From assembly GCF_943193085.1 (NCBI RefSeq), contig NZ_CALPCU010000005.1, positions 33,515-97,514 of the forward strand: DNA of 64,000 nt, read 5' to 3'. Positions 34,812 through 42,246 of the stretch are shown here, in pieces (position 1 is the stretch's first letter; every line of letters begins with the position of its first letter). Source of the DNA: Vermiculatibacterium agrestimuris (lineage in GTDB: Bacteria > Bacillota > Clostridia > Oscillospirales > Oscillospiraceae). A model generated the notes under the pieces. The model did not search any database and had not been told where the DNA came from. It saw only the letters and a list, made by a program, of their open reading frames with translations. A program made the position numbers and the translations under genes.

Positions 34812-35564
34812 TTACCGCCGGCCCTCCCAGAGGACGACGGCGGCGGCCACGGCGGCGTTGAGAGATTCGCACTTTTCCTCCATGGGGATCTTCAGGGTCT
34901 TTTCCGCCAGGGAGAGCATCTCCTCTGAGACGCCCCTCCCCTCACTGCCGATGACCACGGCGGCGCAAGAGAGATCCGTCAGGCGTACATCCTCCGTGTC
35001 CCGGCGCAGGGCGGTGGCATAGAGCGGAATACCGAAGCTGTCCAGCAGCGCCTTCACCGCCTGGGGCTCCCCCCGCCATAGGGGCAGGCGGAAGCAGGCC
35101 CCCATGGTGGCCCGGACAGTCTTGGGGCCGAAGGGGTCGGCACAAGGGCCGGTCAGGATGAGCCCCGCCGCCCCAAAAGCGTCGGCGGTGCGCCAGATGG
35201 TGCCCAGGTTGCCGGGATCCTGCACCCCGTCCAGCACCAGATAGCGGCCGGGGGAGAGCTTGTCCGGCAGAGCGGTGTCAGGCAGGGGGCAGGTAAAGAG
35301 CACCCCCTGGGGGCTCTGGGTGTCCGCCAGGGTTTTGAGCACATCGGCGGGGGTCTCCACCCGCCGGAGCCCCTCCAGGACGGGCAGGGGCGTTCCCGGG
35401 GCAGAGACCACGGTCTCTGGCTGTGCCCCCCATTTCAGCGCCTCCCGGAGGAGCTTGGGCCCCTCGCAGAGGAAGAGGCCCTGCTGGCGGCGGAAGGAAG
35501 GATCGCCGCTCAGCTTGCGTATCTTCTGAAACAGCGGGTTCTGACGGCTGGTGATGGTCTCCAT
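34812..35564 (-). CDS. SpoU/TrmH family RNA 2'-O-methyltransferase
   Basis: A 250-residue SPOUT methyltransferase. N-terminal substrate-binding domain: ITSRQNPLFQKIRKL and GLFLCEGPKLLREAL. The catalytic knot carries YLVLDGVQDPGNLGTIWRTADAFG (motif 1), VIGSEGRGVSEEML (motif 2) and IPMEEKCESLNAAVAAAVVLWE (motif 3). The target is probably 23S rRNA, as for RlmB or TsnR-like enzymes, but cannot be fixed. Its start overlaps the trkA stop by one base (TGATG). Confidence 0.9.
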   Translation of the reverse strand: METITSRQNPLFQKIRKLSGDPSFRRQQGLFLCEGPKLLREALKWGAQPETVVSAPGTPLPVLEGLRRVETPADVLKTLADTQSPQGVLFTCPLPDTALPDKLSPGRYLVLDGVQDPGNLGTIWRTADAFGAAGLILTGPCADPFGPKTVRATMGACFRLPLWRGEPQAVKALLDSFGIPLYATALRRDTEDVRLTDLSCAAVVIGSEGRGVSEEMLSLAEKTLKIPMEEKCESLNAAVAAAVVLWEGRR

Positions 35565-36223
35565 CAATCCACCTCGTGGAGCAGGTTGATGTCTTCGCTC
35601 CGGCCCAGGGCCACCACATTGTCCCCCTGCTCCAGCCGGTAGTCGGCGCCGGGGGCCACGTTCAACGGCCCGCCCTGCCCCGACCTGCACACGGCGATGA
35701 GGTTCACATGGAAGGCGTTGCGCACATCCAGCTCCCGGATGGTCTTGCCCCGCCAGGACTTGGGAACGGCCAGCTCCAAAATACTGTAGTCGTCGGAGAC
35801 CTCAATAAAATTGAGCACGTTGGAGGAGCTGAGACCCTGGGCCAGCTTGGTGCCCATCTCATGCTCCGGAAAGACCACCCGGTCGGCCCCGATCTTCTCC
35901 AGTACCTTCCGGTGGACGTGGCTGCGGGCCTTACAGATGACCCGCTTCATGCCCAGCTCCTTCAGATTGAGCGTAATGAGGGCGGAACTGCCCACGTCAC
36001 TGCCCAGGCCCACGATGGCGCAGTCATAGTTGCGCACCCCCAGGGCCCGAAGAACGGCGGGATCCCGGGCGTCGGCGGTGACGGCGTGGGTCACCTGGTC
36101 GGCGATGGACTGCACGTTCTCCTCCCGGGCGTCGATGGCCAGCACCTCATGCCCCAGGGCGGACAGCTCCGCAGCCACCGCGGTGCCGAACCGGCCCAGG
36201 CCGATAACGACAAATGTTTTCAT
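35564..36223 (-). CDS. trkA: Potassium uptake regulatory subunit TrkA/KtrA
   Basis: A 219-residue RCK protein gating the partner K+ channel. The N-terminal Rossmann domain begins KTFVVIGLGRFGTAVAAELS and binds nucleotide; the C-terminal RCK_C domain (about 135-219) may bind c-di-AMP, as known for KtrA. The ATG at 36223 is preferred; the frame extends to a TTG at 36247 that would overlap trkH more. One RCK unit is present, so it is KtrA-like rather than the tandem enteric TrkA. Confidence 0.92.
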   Translation of the reverse strand: MKTFVVIGLGRFGTAVAAELSALGHEVLAIDAREENVQSIADQVTHAVTADARDPAVLRALGVRNYDCAIVGLGSDVGSSALITLNLKELGMKRVICKARSHVHRKVLEKIGADRVVFPEHEMGTKLAQGLSSSNVLNFIEVSDDYSILELAVPKSWRGKTIRELDVRNAFHVNLIAVCRSGQGGPLNVAPGADYRLEQGDNVVALGRSEDINLLHEVD

Positions 36224-36239
36224 CCTCGTATCGCTCCTT

Positions 36240-37622
36240 TCATCCAACCATGATGTTGAACTCGGGATATTTGATGTCCAGGCCGTCCCTGCGGCGGATC
36301 AGGAAGGCGATGGAGACGGACAGCACCCCCACTCTTCCGGTATACATGAGCACGATGAGCAAAAGCTGCGCCGGCCGGGCCAGGGTGGGGGTAAGCCCCG
36401 CCGTGAGCCCCACGGTGCCCAGGGCCGACGCCGTCTCAAAGGCGGCGTGGAGGAAGGTGGTCTGGTGGGTCAGGGAGATGAGCATGGAGCCGGTGACAAA
36501 GAGGAAGAGCACCATCAGGAAAAGGGTCACCGCATTCATGCACCGCCGCACCGGAAGGGAGCGGCCCCGGAAGACGATGCTCTCCCGGCCCCGAAGGCTG
36601 GTAAAGAGCACCATAAAGAGCACCCACACCGTCACCGTCTTCAAGCCGCCGGCGGTGGAGCCGGAGGAGCCGCCGATGAGCATGAGGATACAGCTCATCA
36701 CGGTGGCGTTATCCGTCATGGCCCCCTGGTCGATGACATTGAAGCCCGCCGTGCGCAGGGTCACAGACTGGAAAAAGGCGTTGAGCCACTTCTCCCCCGT
36801 GTCCATGCCCCCCAAGGTGGCGGGGTTGCCCCCCTCGGCGGCCAGGAAGAACAGGGTGCCGCCGGCCAGGAGGAAGGCCGTGATGCCCAGCACCAGCTTG
36901 CTGTACAGGGTCAGCTTTTTCCAGCGGCGGTGATTCAAAATATCCTCCCAGACGAAAAAGCCCAGACCGCCGATGATGACCAGGGCCGAGGTGGTAAGAA
37001 GGATCAGCGGGTCGTCCTGAAAGGCCGCCAGGCTGGAAAAGGGCCCGGTGTCCGCGCCCTGGAGGTCAAAGCCCGCATTGCAAAAGGCGGAGACCGCGTG
37101 GAACAAAGCGTGCCAGAGGCCCCGGAAAAATCCATACCGGGGGATCATCCGAATGGACAAAAGGACAGTTCCCATAAGCTCGAAAAACGCAGTGCCCATC
37201 AGGGCGTGGCGCACCACACGCACCACCCCGTCCAAATCGTTCAGGTTCAGGGTGGAGACCATGAGAAGCCGCTCAGAAAGGCCGATACGCCGGTGGGCCC
37301 AGAGGGACACCAGGGTCATCACCGTCATAAAGCCCAGGCCACCCAGCTGAATGAGCAGCAGGATCACCGCCTGGCCGAAGGGCGACCAGGTCAGGGCGGT
37401 ATCTGCCACCACCAGTCCAGTGACGCAGGTGGCAGAGGTGGCAGTGAAAAGCCCGGCAAAAAGGCCCTGGCTCTCTCCGTTTCTGGCGGATACCGGCAGC
37501 GCCAGGAGAAGGGCGCCCACCAAAATAAGCGCCCCAAAGGACAGCGCCACCAGCCGGGTGGAGTTGAGCCGGCGGGAGCGGATAAAATGATTTTGGATAA
37601 AGCGGCCCAGCCGTTCTGACAC
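36240..37622 (-). CDS. trkH: Potassium channel-like subunit TrkH/KtrB
   Basis: A 460-residue membrane protein with four M1-P-M2-like repeats. Pore-loop sequences are visible: TATSATCVTGL, FHAVSAFCNAGFD, SVTLRTAGFNVID and ETASALGTVGLTAGL, each with the selectivity Gly. The start is a GTG at 37622 with a GGGGGG Shine-Dalgarno. It precedes trkA by 16 nt, forming the uptake system. Before the island inserted it would have followed directly after the lysS terminator. Confidence 0.94.
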   Translation of the reverse strand: MSERLGRFIQNHFIRSRRLNSTRLVALSFGALILVGALLLALPVSARNGESQGLFAGLFTATSATCVTGLVVADTALTWSPFGQAVILLLIQLGGLGFMTVMTLVSLWAHRRIGLSERLLMVSTLNLNDLDGVVRVVRHALMGTAFFELMGTVLLSIRMIPRYGFFRGLWHALFHAVSAFCNAGFDLQGADTGPFSSLAAFQDDPLILLTTSALVIIGGLGFFVWEDILNHRRWKKLTLYSKLVLGITAFLLAGGTLFFLAAEGGNPATLGGMDTGEKWLNAFFQSVTLRTAGFNVIDQGAMTDNATVMSCILMLIGGSSGSTAGGLKTVTVWVLFMVLFTSLRGRESIVFRGRSLPVRRCMNAVTLFLMVLFLFVTGSMLISLTHQTTFLHAAFETASALGTVGLTAGLTPTLARPAQLLLIVLMYTGRVGVLSVSIAFLIRRRDGLDIKYPEFNIMVG

Positions 37623-37659
37623 AGCTTTGCCCCCCTTCCGAAAGCTTCATGACGCAAAC

Positions 37660-37691
37660 GGCATACCGACGGTGAAAACCGCCGGTATGCC
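37660..37691 (-). terminator. Stem-loop, stranded original lysS terminator
   Basis: Arms GGCATACCG and CGGTATGCC (plus four more pairs across one mismatch) close a GAAA-containing loop. It lies about 15 nt beyond the duplicated lysS tail at 37706-37728, exactly where a lysS terminator would be if the 2.4 kb island were absent. Confidence 0.6.
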
Positions 37692-37709
37692 TGTGGAGAT
37701 CCTGATTAA

Positions 37710-37728
37710 AGGGGCTTCATGGTGGGGA
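37710..37728. repeat. Attachment-site direct repeat, left copy
   Basis: AGGGGCTTCATGGTGGGGA; identical to the copy at 40123-40141. On the minus strand it reads CCC ACC ATG AAG CCC CTT and is followed by TAA. Confidence 0.85.
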
Positions 37729-38029
37729 CGAGTGCCAGAGGTTTTTGACCCCTTCCGTCCCTCTTCGTCACACGATGAAAACACTGGTAATCCTGGTTTC
37801 CTGCTTTTGTCATGTGTTGTCACGCTCCATCCTGTCACGGTCAAATGTGGTAAAATCTGTGGTACTAACTCGTGGGTTCAGAATGAATATCTTTGCAGCA
37901 GCATCCAGCGGCATACCTTAACTATAATATACTGTAAGTATGGCTTTGTCAAATCAGTTTTTGTTTTCTATCTCTCAAAAGAAAAGGCACTCGGCAAATT
38001 ATTTTACCAAGTGCCTCTCTTTCCCATTA
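37729..38029. other. Left end of island, no gene seen
   Basis: About 300 bp between the left repeat and hicB. It contains the internal direct repeat at 37842-37871. No credible ORF was found. Confidence 0.5.
37842..37871 (+). repeat. Island internal direct repeat, left (possible integrase arm site)
   Basis: CAAATGTGGTAAAA, then TC, then TGTGGTACTAACTC. It matches 40039-40067 except for one inserted base and two substitutions, in the same orientation. Confidence 0.7.
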
Positions 38030-38236
38030 TTATGCGTACCGCAAACGCCCCTTCGGCTCCGGGATCTCCCGGCCAAGCTCCTGAGCGGTTTCAATCCACT
38101 CTTTAACAATCTGCTCCACATTGTGAAGAGCATCCTTGGCCGTGGCACCATCCGCCATACACCCGGCCAACTCCGGCACTTCGGCAATATAGGCGTTGTC
38201 ATCCTCGCTCCAATAAAGAATGATCTCATACTTCAT
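38030..38236 (-). CDS. hicB: HicB family antitoxin (minimal form)
   Basis: A 68-residue HicB-like partial RNase H fold: KYEIILYWSEDDNAYIAEVPELAGCMADGATAKDALHNVEQIVKEWIE. It would neutralise HicA. It lacks the C-terminal helix-turn-helix or ribbon-helix-helix found in longer HicB proteins, so it may not bind DNA by itself. The ATG at 38236 lies inside the end of hicA (11-nt overlap) behind GGGAGGG. Confidence 0.88.
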   Translation of the reverse strand: MKYEIILYWSEDDNAYIAEVPELAGCMADGATAKDALHNVEQIVKEWIETAQELGREIPEPKGRLRYA

Positions 38237-38489
38237 GAATCGTCCCTCCCATTCGATATTTTAGAATGATCTGCCTCACCTGCTTCACCTGATAAGGCTT
38301 TGCCATCTTCCCTACAGGCTGGATGTTGATGATCTCCTCGATACCATCTTTAGTATAGATAAAGTGGTCGCCTTTGATGCGGCACTGAAAACCCAATCGG
38401 TCCAGTACGCTTTGAAGCTCGGAGAATGAAATGTTTTTGTCCTGCGTACCACTCAGGATAGCAAACATCAATTTTTCCTGCTGGCTCAT
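38226..38489 (-). CDS. hicA: HicA family toxin
   Basis: An 87-residue dsRBD-like mRNA interferase. The catalytic His is in IKGDHFIYTKDGIEEIINIQP, after the helix FSELQSVLDRLGFQCR. Active HicA cuts mRNA and tmRNA independently of translation. AAGGAAG lies upstream of the ATG at 38489. The order hicA-hicB and the overlap are standard for this type II module. Two palindromes lie just upstream. Confidence 0.87.
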   Translation of the reverse strand: MSQQEKLMFAILSGTQDKNISFSELQSVLDRLGFQCRIKGDHFIYTKDGIEEIINIQPVGKMAKPYQVKQVRQIILKYRMGGTIHEV

Positions 38490-38512
38490 TTTCTTCTTCC
38501 TTCAGCAAAACA

Positions 38513-38541
38513 CGATTTGTAAATCGCTATGCTCGCATAGC
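38513..38541. promoter_or_regulatory. hicAB operator palindromes and -10
   Basis: Two abutting palindromes, CGATTTGTAAATCG (38513-38526) and GCTATGCTCGCATAGC (38526-38541), lie between a minus-strand TATAAT (38543-38548) and the hicA start, so a bound repressor would cover the transcription start. The second covers the stop codon of the upstream membrane gene. Confidence 0.55.
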
Positions 38542-39336
38542 AATTATACATAAAATTGTACAAAAGAATACACCCATTATATTGAACCAAAAGATATAAG
38601 GATATTTTTTATGCAACCGGCCAAAATTTGTGCGGCACGATTTGCAGTCAGCGCAATTTCGTTTTTTACAATTTACAGAGATACTTCTTCCTGAAATTTT
38701 AGACACGCAGTACAATAAAAGGAAAATAATATTATATAAGAACAAGAAAGAAAAGCCTATAAAAAATGTTATTTTAAATATCGAAATATCCGATAAATCT
38801 TTTAGTCCGGAAGAAACAAACTGTGTTACTCCTGCAAATGCAACAACCAAGCCAGCAAAAATGCCAAGTATTGTAATACTTTGATTCTGATAACCCTCAA
38901 TTCGCTCCTTTAGGTCTTCCGCCCTTTTCTCTGTCTCTTGCAACTTCCCATCTGCATCAGAAAGTTCTTTAGTGGCCATTCTTCCTATATATTCTACTTT
39001 GTCAATTCGACCTATCCTTATGCATTCCAAATCGACATGATCACATAACTTAAGTACCCGATTATTTATATCCTGACTCTTATTTAAATCCAACACAGCC
39101 TTTTGCAATGTGTGAACATGCTCTGCAAGGGCATCTCGCTGATCCGGACTATATTGTTCTAAAACTTTAGAAATTTCTGCGTAAGAATGTCTAAAGGAAT
39201 TATCTGAATATACATCACATAATTCCTTAGTATATTCTTCAAGCATATCCTGATTTAACTCTATTGAATCAACAAGTTGATTAAAGAGCTTTTCAATTCT
39301 CTCCTGACGTGAAAGCACATCCTCTATTGTTGCCAT
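38527..39336 (-). CDS. Coiled-coil membrane protein paired with DUF4065 protein
   Basis: A 269-residue protein of unknown family. Residues 1-150 are soluble, charged and helical with coiled-coil character (for example SDADGKLQETEKRAEDLKERIEG). Membrane helices follow at about 153-174 and 185-212. A Cys cluster NCKKRNCADCKSC (about 222-234) suggests metal binding, and a last helix lies at about 247-267. The ATG overlaps the DUF4065 stop by one base, so the two are coupled. Codon use is AT-rich. A membrane-acting toxin or abortive-infection effector is a reasonable hypothesis; nothing proves it. Confidence 0.75.
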   Translation of the reverse strand: MATIEDVLSRQERIEKLFNQLVDSIELNQDMLEEYTKELCDVYSDNSFRHSYAEISKVLEQYSPDQRDALAEHVHTLQKAVLDLNKSQDINNRVLKLCDHVDLECIRIGRIDKVEYIGRMATKELSDADGKLQETEKRAEDLKERIEGYQNQSITILGIFAGLVVAFAGVTQFVSSGLKDLSDISIFKITFFIGFSFLFLYNIIFLLLYCVSKISGRSISVNCKKRNCADCKSCRTNFGRLHKKYPYIFWFNIMGVFFCTILCIIAMRA

Positions 39337-39803
39337 CAATTTGTATCCTCAATTCCTAAAGGATCATTGGCGTAAAAATAATGTGCAATTGTCCTTACCG
39401 AAATTATTTCGCGATCGTCTACACTTTTCCACGGGTATTCACTATGTGTCTTACTTACCAATTCTGTCGAAGTAAGGTCATAAGTATATTTTGCCACAAT
39501 ATCTATTATGGATCTAAATAAAGGATCTCGGTCTATACGCATTAAAGATTTCTGCAGTTCACTCCCAGTTGGTTCCCGAAGCGGCGCCGCCCCTGCATCG
39601 TTATAGGCGAAATACGCCTCTGCTACAACTGGCCCGTAGGGCCACTTATATATAGCCTCTGGAAACATAATTTCATTGCACCGCTTCAGAGTATATCCTT
39701 GAACATAATAAAGCACTTTCTGGAGCTTTAAATTTGTAATTGTTTTCCCGCTTTTCCAATAGTTCGATATTATATACTTAGAAACATCCAGCACACCATT
39801 CAT
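39336..39803 (-). CDS. DUF4065 (Panacea/SocA-like) antitoxin candidate
   Basis: A 155-residue protein of the DUF4065 family: LDVSKYIISNYWKSGKTITNLKLQKVLYYVQGYTL, then FPEAIYKWPYGPVVAEAYFAYND. The domain is known from SocA of Caulobacter, GepA, and PanA antitoxins, which neutralise many unrelated toxins encoded next to them, several of them membrane toxins. It has its own consensus promoter and overlaps the membrane gene by one base, the geometry of a toxin-antitoxin pair with antitoxin first. Strong AGGGGGT precedes the ATG at 39803. Confidence 0.86.
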   Translation of the reverse strand: MNGVLDVSKYIISNYWKSGKTITNLKLQKVLYYVQGYTLKRCNEIMFPEAIYKWPYGPVVAEAYFAYNDAGAAPLREPTGSELQKSLMRIDRDPLFRSIIDIVAKYTYDLTSTELVSKTHSEYPWKSVDDREIISVRTIAHYFYANDPLGIEDTN

Positions 39804-39825
39804 CGCCCTACCCCCTTTTAATTAT

Positions 39826-39854
39826 ATTATACGGACTTTTTTTATTTCTGTCAA
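39826..39854 (-). promoter_or_regulatory. DUF4065/membrane pair promoter, perfect consensus
   Basis: Minus strand TTGACA (39849-39854), 17-bp spacer, TATAAT (39826-39831). Confidence 0.85.
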
Positions 39855-40038
39855 TGCAACTAAAGAAAGTGTGGCGCAGAATAAATCTGTGCCACACTCT
39901 ATTGTCTCTTTATCGCTCAAAAATACACCCAAATCAACTTCTGGTTTTATTTTTCAGTTTTGTAAGTCTTGGTGCAAATATACATTTTGCTTGAATATTA
40001 TCCAGTTTTTATTCATTCCCACTTATCCCACTTTTCGG

Positions 40039-40067
40039 CAAATGTGGTAAAAGTGTGGTATTAACTC
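40039..40067 (+). repeat. Island internal direct repeat, right (possible integrase arm site)
   Basis: CAAATGTGGTAAAA, then G, then TGTGGTATTAACTC; direct copy of 37842-37871. Confidence 0.7.
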
Positions 40068-40118
40068 ATTTCCCAATCCCCGAAACCATTGAAAAGACTG
40101 GGCTGCAAGACTTTGAAA

Positions 40119-41615
40119 TCAGAGGGGCTTCATGGTGGGGAAAAGGATCACGTCCCGGATGGTGTCCGCCCCGGTGAGGAGCATGACGCAGCGGTCGATA
40201 CCGATGCCCAGGCCGCCCGTGGGGGGCAGTCCGTACTCCAGAGCGGTGAGGAAGTCCTCGTCCATCATGCCGGCCTCGTCGTCTCCCTTGTCCCGGGCCT
40301 CCACCTCTTTCTGGAAGCGGGCGCGCTGGTCGATGGGATCGTTGAGCTCGGAGAAAGCGTTGCCCATTTCACTGTGGCAGATGAAAAGCTCAAACCGCTC
40401 GGTGAGCCGCGGATCCTTGGGGGATCGCTTGGCCAGAGGGGAGACGTCCACCGGGTGCATAGTAATAAAGGTGGGCTGGATCAGCTTCTCCTCCACCCGC
40501 TGGTCGAAGCACTCGTAAAGGGCGTTGCCCCAGGTGGGCTCTTTTGTCCCGGGCAGCTCTACCCCAATGCTCTTGGCGGCCTTAACGGCCTCCTCATCGG
40601 AGTTGATGGCCATAAAGTCGATCCCGCAGTATTTCTTCACCGCCTCGTGCATAGGCATACGGGGCCAACCGGGGGTCAGGTTCACCTTCTCCCCCAGCCA
40701 CTCCAGCTCATAGGTGCCGAGGAGCTTCTGCGCCGCTGAAGACAGCAGCTCCTCAAACAGATCCATCATATCGTTAAAATCGGCATAGGCCTGGTAAAGC
40801 TCGATGGTGGTAAACTCCGGGTTGTGCTTGGGATCCATTCCCTCGTTGCGGAAGATGCGGCCGATCTCATAGACCCGATCCATGCCGCCCACAATGAGCC
40901 GCTTCAGGGGAAGCTCGGTGGCGATGCGCATGAACATGTCCAAATCCAGGGTGTTGTGATGGGTGACAAAGGGCCGGGCGGTGGCGCCGCCCTGGATGGT
41001 GTTCAGAACCGGGGTCTCCACTTCCACAAAGCCTCTTGCGTCCATGAAGTCCCGCACATGCTTGATAAACTGGCTGCGGATGAGGAAGTCCCGCTTGACC
41101 TCCGGGTTCATGATGAGATCCACATACCGCTGGCGGTAGCGCAGCTCCTTGTCCTGCAGGCCGTGGAACTTCTCCGGCAGAGGCAGCAGAGACTTGGAGA
41201 GGAGCTTGATGTCCCTGGCCCGGACGCTCATCTCCCCCCGCTGGGTGCGGAAGACCTCGCCGGTGACGCCCACGATATCGCCGATGTCAAACTTCTTGAA
41301 CTTCTTGTAGACCGCCTCATCCATCTCATCCTGGCGGGCGTAGAGCTGAATGCGGCCGTCCCGATCCTGAAGATCGCAGAAGCTGACCTTGCCCATGCCC
41401 CGCTTGCTCATGAGCCGGCCCGCCACCTTGACAGGTTTGCCCTCCATGGCGTCAAAGTTGTCCTTGATCTGCTGGCTGGTGGCGTCCCACTCAAACCGGG
41501 TCTCCTGGAAGGGATCCTCCCCCGCGGCCTGCAGGTCGGTGAGCTTCTCCCGGCGCAGGCGCAGCAGCTCGGAAAGCTCGGGCTGGGGGGCGTTGTTCTT
41601 ATCTTGCTCTGCCAT
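40119..41615 (-). CDS. lysS: Lysyl-tRNA synthetase (class II)
   Basis: A 498-residue class II synthetase. It has an N-terminal OB-fold anticodon-binding domain (about 55-150, KVAGRLMSKRGMGKVSF) and catalytic motifs: FRNEGMDPKHNPEFTTIELYQAYAD (motif 2) and GLPPTGGLGIGIDRCVMLLTG (motif 3). The last codons are the site of island integration; the resident tail PTMKPL is followed by TGA supplied by the island. Coding capacity is intact. It follows greA by 31 nt and its start has AGGAGAG. Confidence 0.97.
   Translation of the reverse strand: MAEQDKNNAPQPELSELLRLRREKLTDLQAAGEDPFQETRFEWDATSQQIKDNFDAMEGKPVKVAGRLMSKRGMGKVSFCDLQDRDGRIQLYARQDEMDEAVYKKFKKFDIGDIVGVTGEVFRTQRGEMSVRARDIKLLSKSLLPLPEKFHGLQDKELRYRQRYVDLIMNPEVKRDFLIRSQFIKHVRDFMDARGFVEVETPVLNTIQGGATARPFVTHHNTLDLDMFMRIATELPLKRLIVGGMDRVYEIGRIFRNEGMDPKHNPEFTTIELYQAYADFNDMMDLFEELLSSAAQKLLGTYELEWLGEKVNLTPGWPRMPMHEAVKKYCGIDFMAINSDEEAVKAAKSIGVELPGTKEPTWGNALYECFDQRVEEKLIQPTFITMHPVDVSPLAKRSPKDPRLTERFELFICHSEMGNAFSELNDPIDQRARFQKEVEARDKGDDEAGMMDEDFLTALEYGLPPTGGLGIGIDRCVMLLTGADTIRDVILFPTMKPL
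40123..40141. repeat. Attachment-site direct repeat, right copy in lysS
   Basis: AGGGGCTTCATGGTGGGGA within the last codons of lysS; identical to 37710-37728. Confidence 0.85.
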
Positions 41616-41646
41616 GATGTTCTCTCCTAACGGGAGTGGAGCTCCC

Positions 41647-42123
41647 TTATTTCTTTTGAATATCCAGCACCTTGTAGCGCAGCACCCCCATGGGGGCCTC
41701 TACCTCCACCTCGTCGCCCACGACCTTACCCAGCAAAGCCTTGCCGAAGGGGGAATCCTCCGAGATGCGGCCCTCCATGGGATCGGCCTCCTGGGAGCCT
41801 ACGATGTGATAGGTCTGCTCCTCCTGGAACTCCTCGTCCAGCACCTTGACCAGGCTGCCCAGGCTCACCGCATTGGCGTCAAATTCCTGGTGGTCGATGA
41901 TCACATAGTTGGCCAGTACGGCCTCCACCTCCGCAATGCGGGAGTAGAGCTTGCCCTGCTCGTTCTTGGCCTCGTCATACTCGCTGTTCTCGCTCAGATC
42001 GCCGAAGGAGCGGGCCTCCTTGATCTGCTCGGCCACCTCCCGCTCCCGGACGGTCTTGAGATAAGTCAGTTCATCCTGAAGCTCCTTGAGCCGCTGGGGC
42101 GTGAGTTTGTATTGCTTCGCCAT
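41647..42123 (-). CDS. greA: Transcription elongation factor GreA
   Basis: A 158-residue protein, the standard GreA length, that rescues backtracked RNA polymerase. The N-terminal coiled coil carries the acidic tip GDLSENSEYDEAKNEQ, and the C-terminal FKBP-like domain has PFGKALLGKVVGDEVEVEAP. The ATG at 42123 follows AAAGGTGA. It has a perfect-consensus promoter and is co-oriented with lysS, a common Firmicutes pairing. Confidence 0.96.
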   Translation of the reverse strand: MAKQYKLTPQRLKELQDELTYLKTVREREVAEQIKEARSFGDLSENSEYDEAKNEQGKLYSRIAEVEAVLANYVIIDHQEFDANAVSLGSLVKVLDEEFQEEQTYHIVGSQEADPMEGRISEDSPFGKALLGKVVGDEVEVEAPMGVLRYKVLDIQKK

Positions 42124-42202
42124 GATGTCTGTGTCACCTTTCATTCTTGTACTATTTTCACGGAAAACGCGGGTTCTGGCCAGCGCCATACTTCCGCGTT
42201 CC

Positions 42203-42246
42203 CTACATTATTGTAGTATTATATGTATTTTCTCCCTTTCTGTCAA
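42203..42246 (-). promoter_or_regulatory. greA-lysS promoter
   Basis: Minus strand TTGACA (42241-42246), 17-bp spacer, TATAAT (42218-42223), both consensus; the -35 overlaps the end of the upstream gene. CTACA/TGTAG arms at 42203-42216 form a small dyad near +1. Confidence 0.83.

Larger units (their letters stand above)
39804..40118. other. Right end of island, no gene seen
   Basis: Contains the DUF4065 promoter, a stem-loop (39868-39898, arms AGTGTGGC and GCCACACT), and the internal direct repeat at 40039-40067. No credible ORF. Confidence 0.6.
37710..40141. mobile_element. Integrase-less genomic island in the 3' end of lysS
   Basis: The 19-bp sequence AGGGGCTTCATGGTGGGGA occurs at both borders (37710-37728 and 40123-40141). 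On the minus strand each copy encodes the LysS C-terminus PTMKPL followed by a stop (TAA outside, TGA inside), so integration restored the gene end. A second direct repeat lies just inside each border (37842-37871 and 40039-40067). The interior is clearly AT-richer than its surroundings and carries hicA-hicB and a DUF4065/membrane pair. No integrase or transposase is present, so it is either a remnant or moved by an enzyme encoded elsewhere. Confidence 0.78.

Noticed and set aside
37627..38106. Plus-strand open frame across the left island end
   Set aside because: It crosses the stranded terminator, the att repeat and hicB antisense, and has no ribosome-binding site or domain.
39868..39898. 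Stem-loop AGTGTGGC/GCCACACT as a terminator
   Set aside because: It lacks a U-tract and lies upstream of the DUF4065 promoter with no gene clearly ending there.
37710..40141. Search for an integrase, transposase or excisionase inside the island
   Set aside because: No frame in the interval shows a tyrosine or serine recombinase motif; only the four minus-strand genes are credible.
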